Position numbers and translations under genes: made by a program
Source: Oscillospiraceae bacterium
GTDB taxonomy: Bacteria > Bacillota_A > Clostridia > Oscillospirales > Oscillospiraceae
Direction of reading: 5' to 3'
NCBI GenBank assembly: GCA_017470325.1
Contig: JAFUES010000041.1
Coordinates: forward strand, 57,128-121,127
Length of the DNA: 64,000 nt
Notes under the pieces: generated by a model
What the model was told of the DNA's origin: nothing
Database searches by the model: none
What the model saw: the letters and a program-made list of their open reading frames with translations, nothing else
Part shown: positions 63,875-64,000 of the stretch, piece by piece
Layout of the letters: every line of letters begins with the position of its first letter
How positions within the stretch are numbered: the stretch's first letter is position 1

Positions 63875-64000
63875 ATGAAAGTAGACACTGAAAAAGTGCC
63901 TACTTTCATTTTTTGTTGTAGAATAAGAAACAGGAAAGGAGTGAGGAAATGAGTAAAAAAGGAGTCGCACGCAGAAGATGGAGCAAAGAAGAAAAGTTAA
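63875..64000 (+). mobile_element. Left end of an IS3-type insertion sequence (cut by window end)
   Basis: Starts with TGAAAGTAGACACT, whose inverse (AGTGCCTACTTTCA) follows after GAAAA, forming a 15-base stem with one mismatch (63875-63909). An AT-rich promoter region and a transposase-like reading frame follow. The arrangement matches ends of IS3-family elements in Clostridia; the rest lies outside. Confidence 0.55.
63949..64000 (+). CDS. Partial transposase OrfA-like protein
   Basis: Seventeen codons visible: MSKKGVARRRWSKEEKL, running off the window. AAAGGAGTGAGG precedes the ATG. The R-x-x-W-S-x-E-E-K-L pattern is the usual beginning of the helix-turn-helix OrfA of IS3-family transposases. 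Confidence 0.5.
   Translation, partial: MSKKGVARRRWSKEEKL

Overview
The window looks like a chromosomal segment of a GC-rich (roughly 60 %) anaerobic Clostridia, most likely a gut Oscillospiraceae-type bacterium. The evidence is an oxygen-independent ribonucleotide reductase with its activase (nrdD/nrdG), a VanW-domain protein, a YtvI-like membrane protein, a clostridial small basic protein, zinc-ribbon membrane proteins, many low-GC sigma-A promoters (TTGACA / 17 / TATAAT type) in an otherwise GC-rich sequence, and an AUG/GUG/UUG start repertoire with AGGAGG ribosome binding sites. The assignment rests on gene content and composition only.

Layout. 0-5.5 kb: DUF937 protein, a Cys-rich-repeat esterase lipoprotein, a class II sugar-bisphosphate aldolase and two zinc-ribbon proteins. 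5.5-6.8 kb: a decayed mobile scar holding broken acetyltransferase, hydrolase and serine-recombinase pieces between imperfect inverted repeats, next to tRNA-Leu(UAA). 6.8-19.3 kb: aconitase-X pair, HflC/HflK, htpG, hemW, VanW protein, metG and a GtrII-like membrane protein. 19.3-24 kb: a pair of COG0523 GTPases (one extremely His-rich, one fused to a DUF1980/YcgQ-like domain), a HAD hydrolase, a polyprenyl-phosphate glycosyltransferase and a zinc-ribbon/Ig-like protein. 24.06-25.77 kb: tRNA-Val(GAC) with a 1.6-kb AT-rich island bounded by 23-bp direct repeats of the tRNA 3' end. It carries a MntA/HepT toxin-antitoxin pair and two broken tyrosine recombinases. 25.8-30.2 kb: Lin0512 protein, small basic protein, histidine phosphatase, dicarboxylate/amino-acid symporter and a three-domain hydrolase fusion.

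30.3-39.0 kb is the most interesting region: a tightly packed five-gene minus-strand operon with its own promoter and repeat-rich operator. It encodes an HD phosphohydrolase with a C-terminal RyR-like domain, three different membrane-anchored TIR or TIR-like proteins (two followed by leucine-rich repeats, one of these 1018 residues long), and a SLOG/LSDAT-type Rossmann protein with four transmembrane helices. TIR enzymes make NAD-derived nucleotides, and RyR and LSDAT/SLOG domains are predicted or known sensors of such nucleotides. The operon therefore reads as a membrane-based NAD-nucleotide signalling or defence system; that function is inference.

39-64 kb: cyclophilin lipoprotein, a beta-helix lipoprotein, a secreted anchored protein, mnmG-mnmA (tRNA U34 modification), a redox/nucleotide operon nrdG-nrdD-trxB-MBL with candidate NrdR boxes, glmS, a lysine-riboswitch-controlled NhaC-family transporter (probably a lysine transporter), DUF378, a four-gene operon (histidine phosphatase-GNAT fusion, metallophosphoesterase, DUF1294, degenerate KaiC fused to a PEP-synthase-like ATP-grasp), a PurN paralogue lacking its catalytic residues, a short aspartate kinase, YtvI-like permease, and the left end of an IS3-type insertion sequence running off the window.
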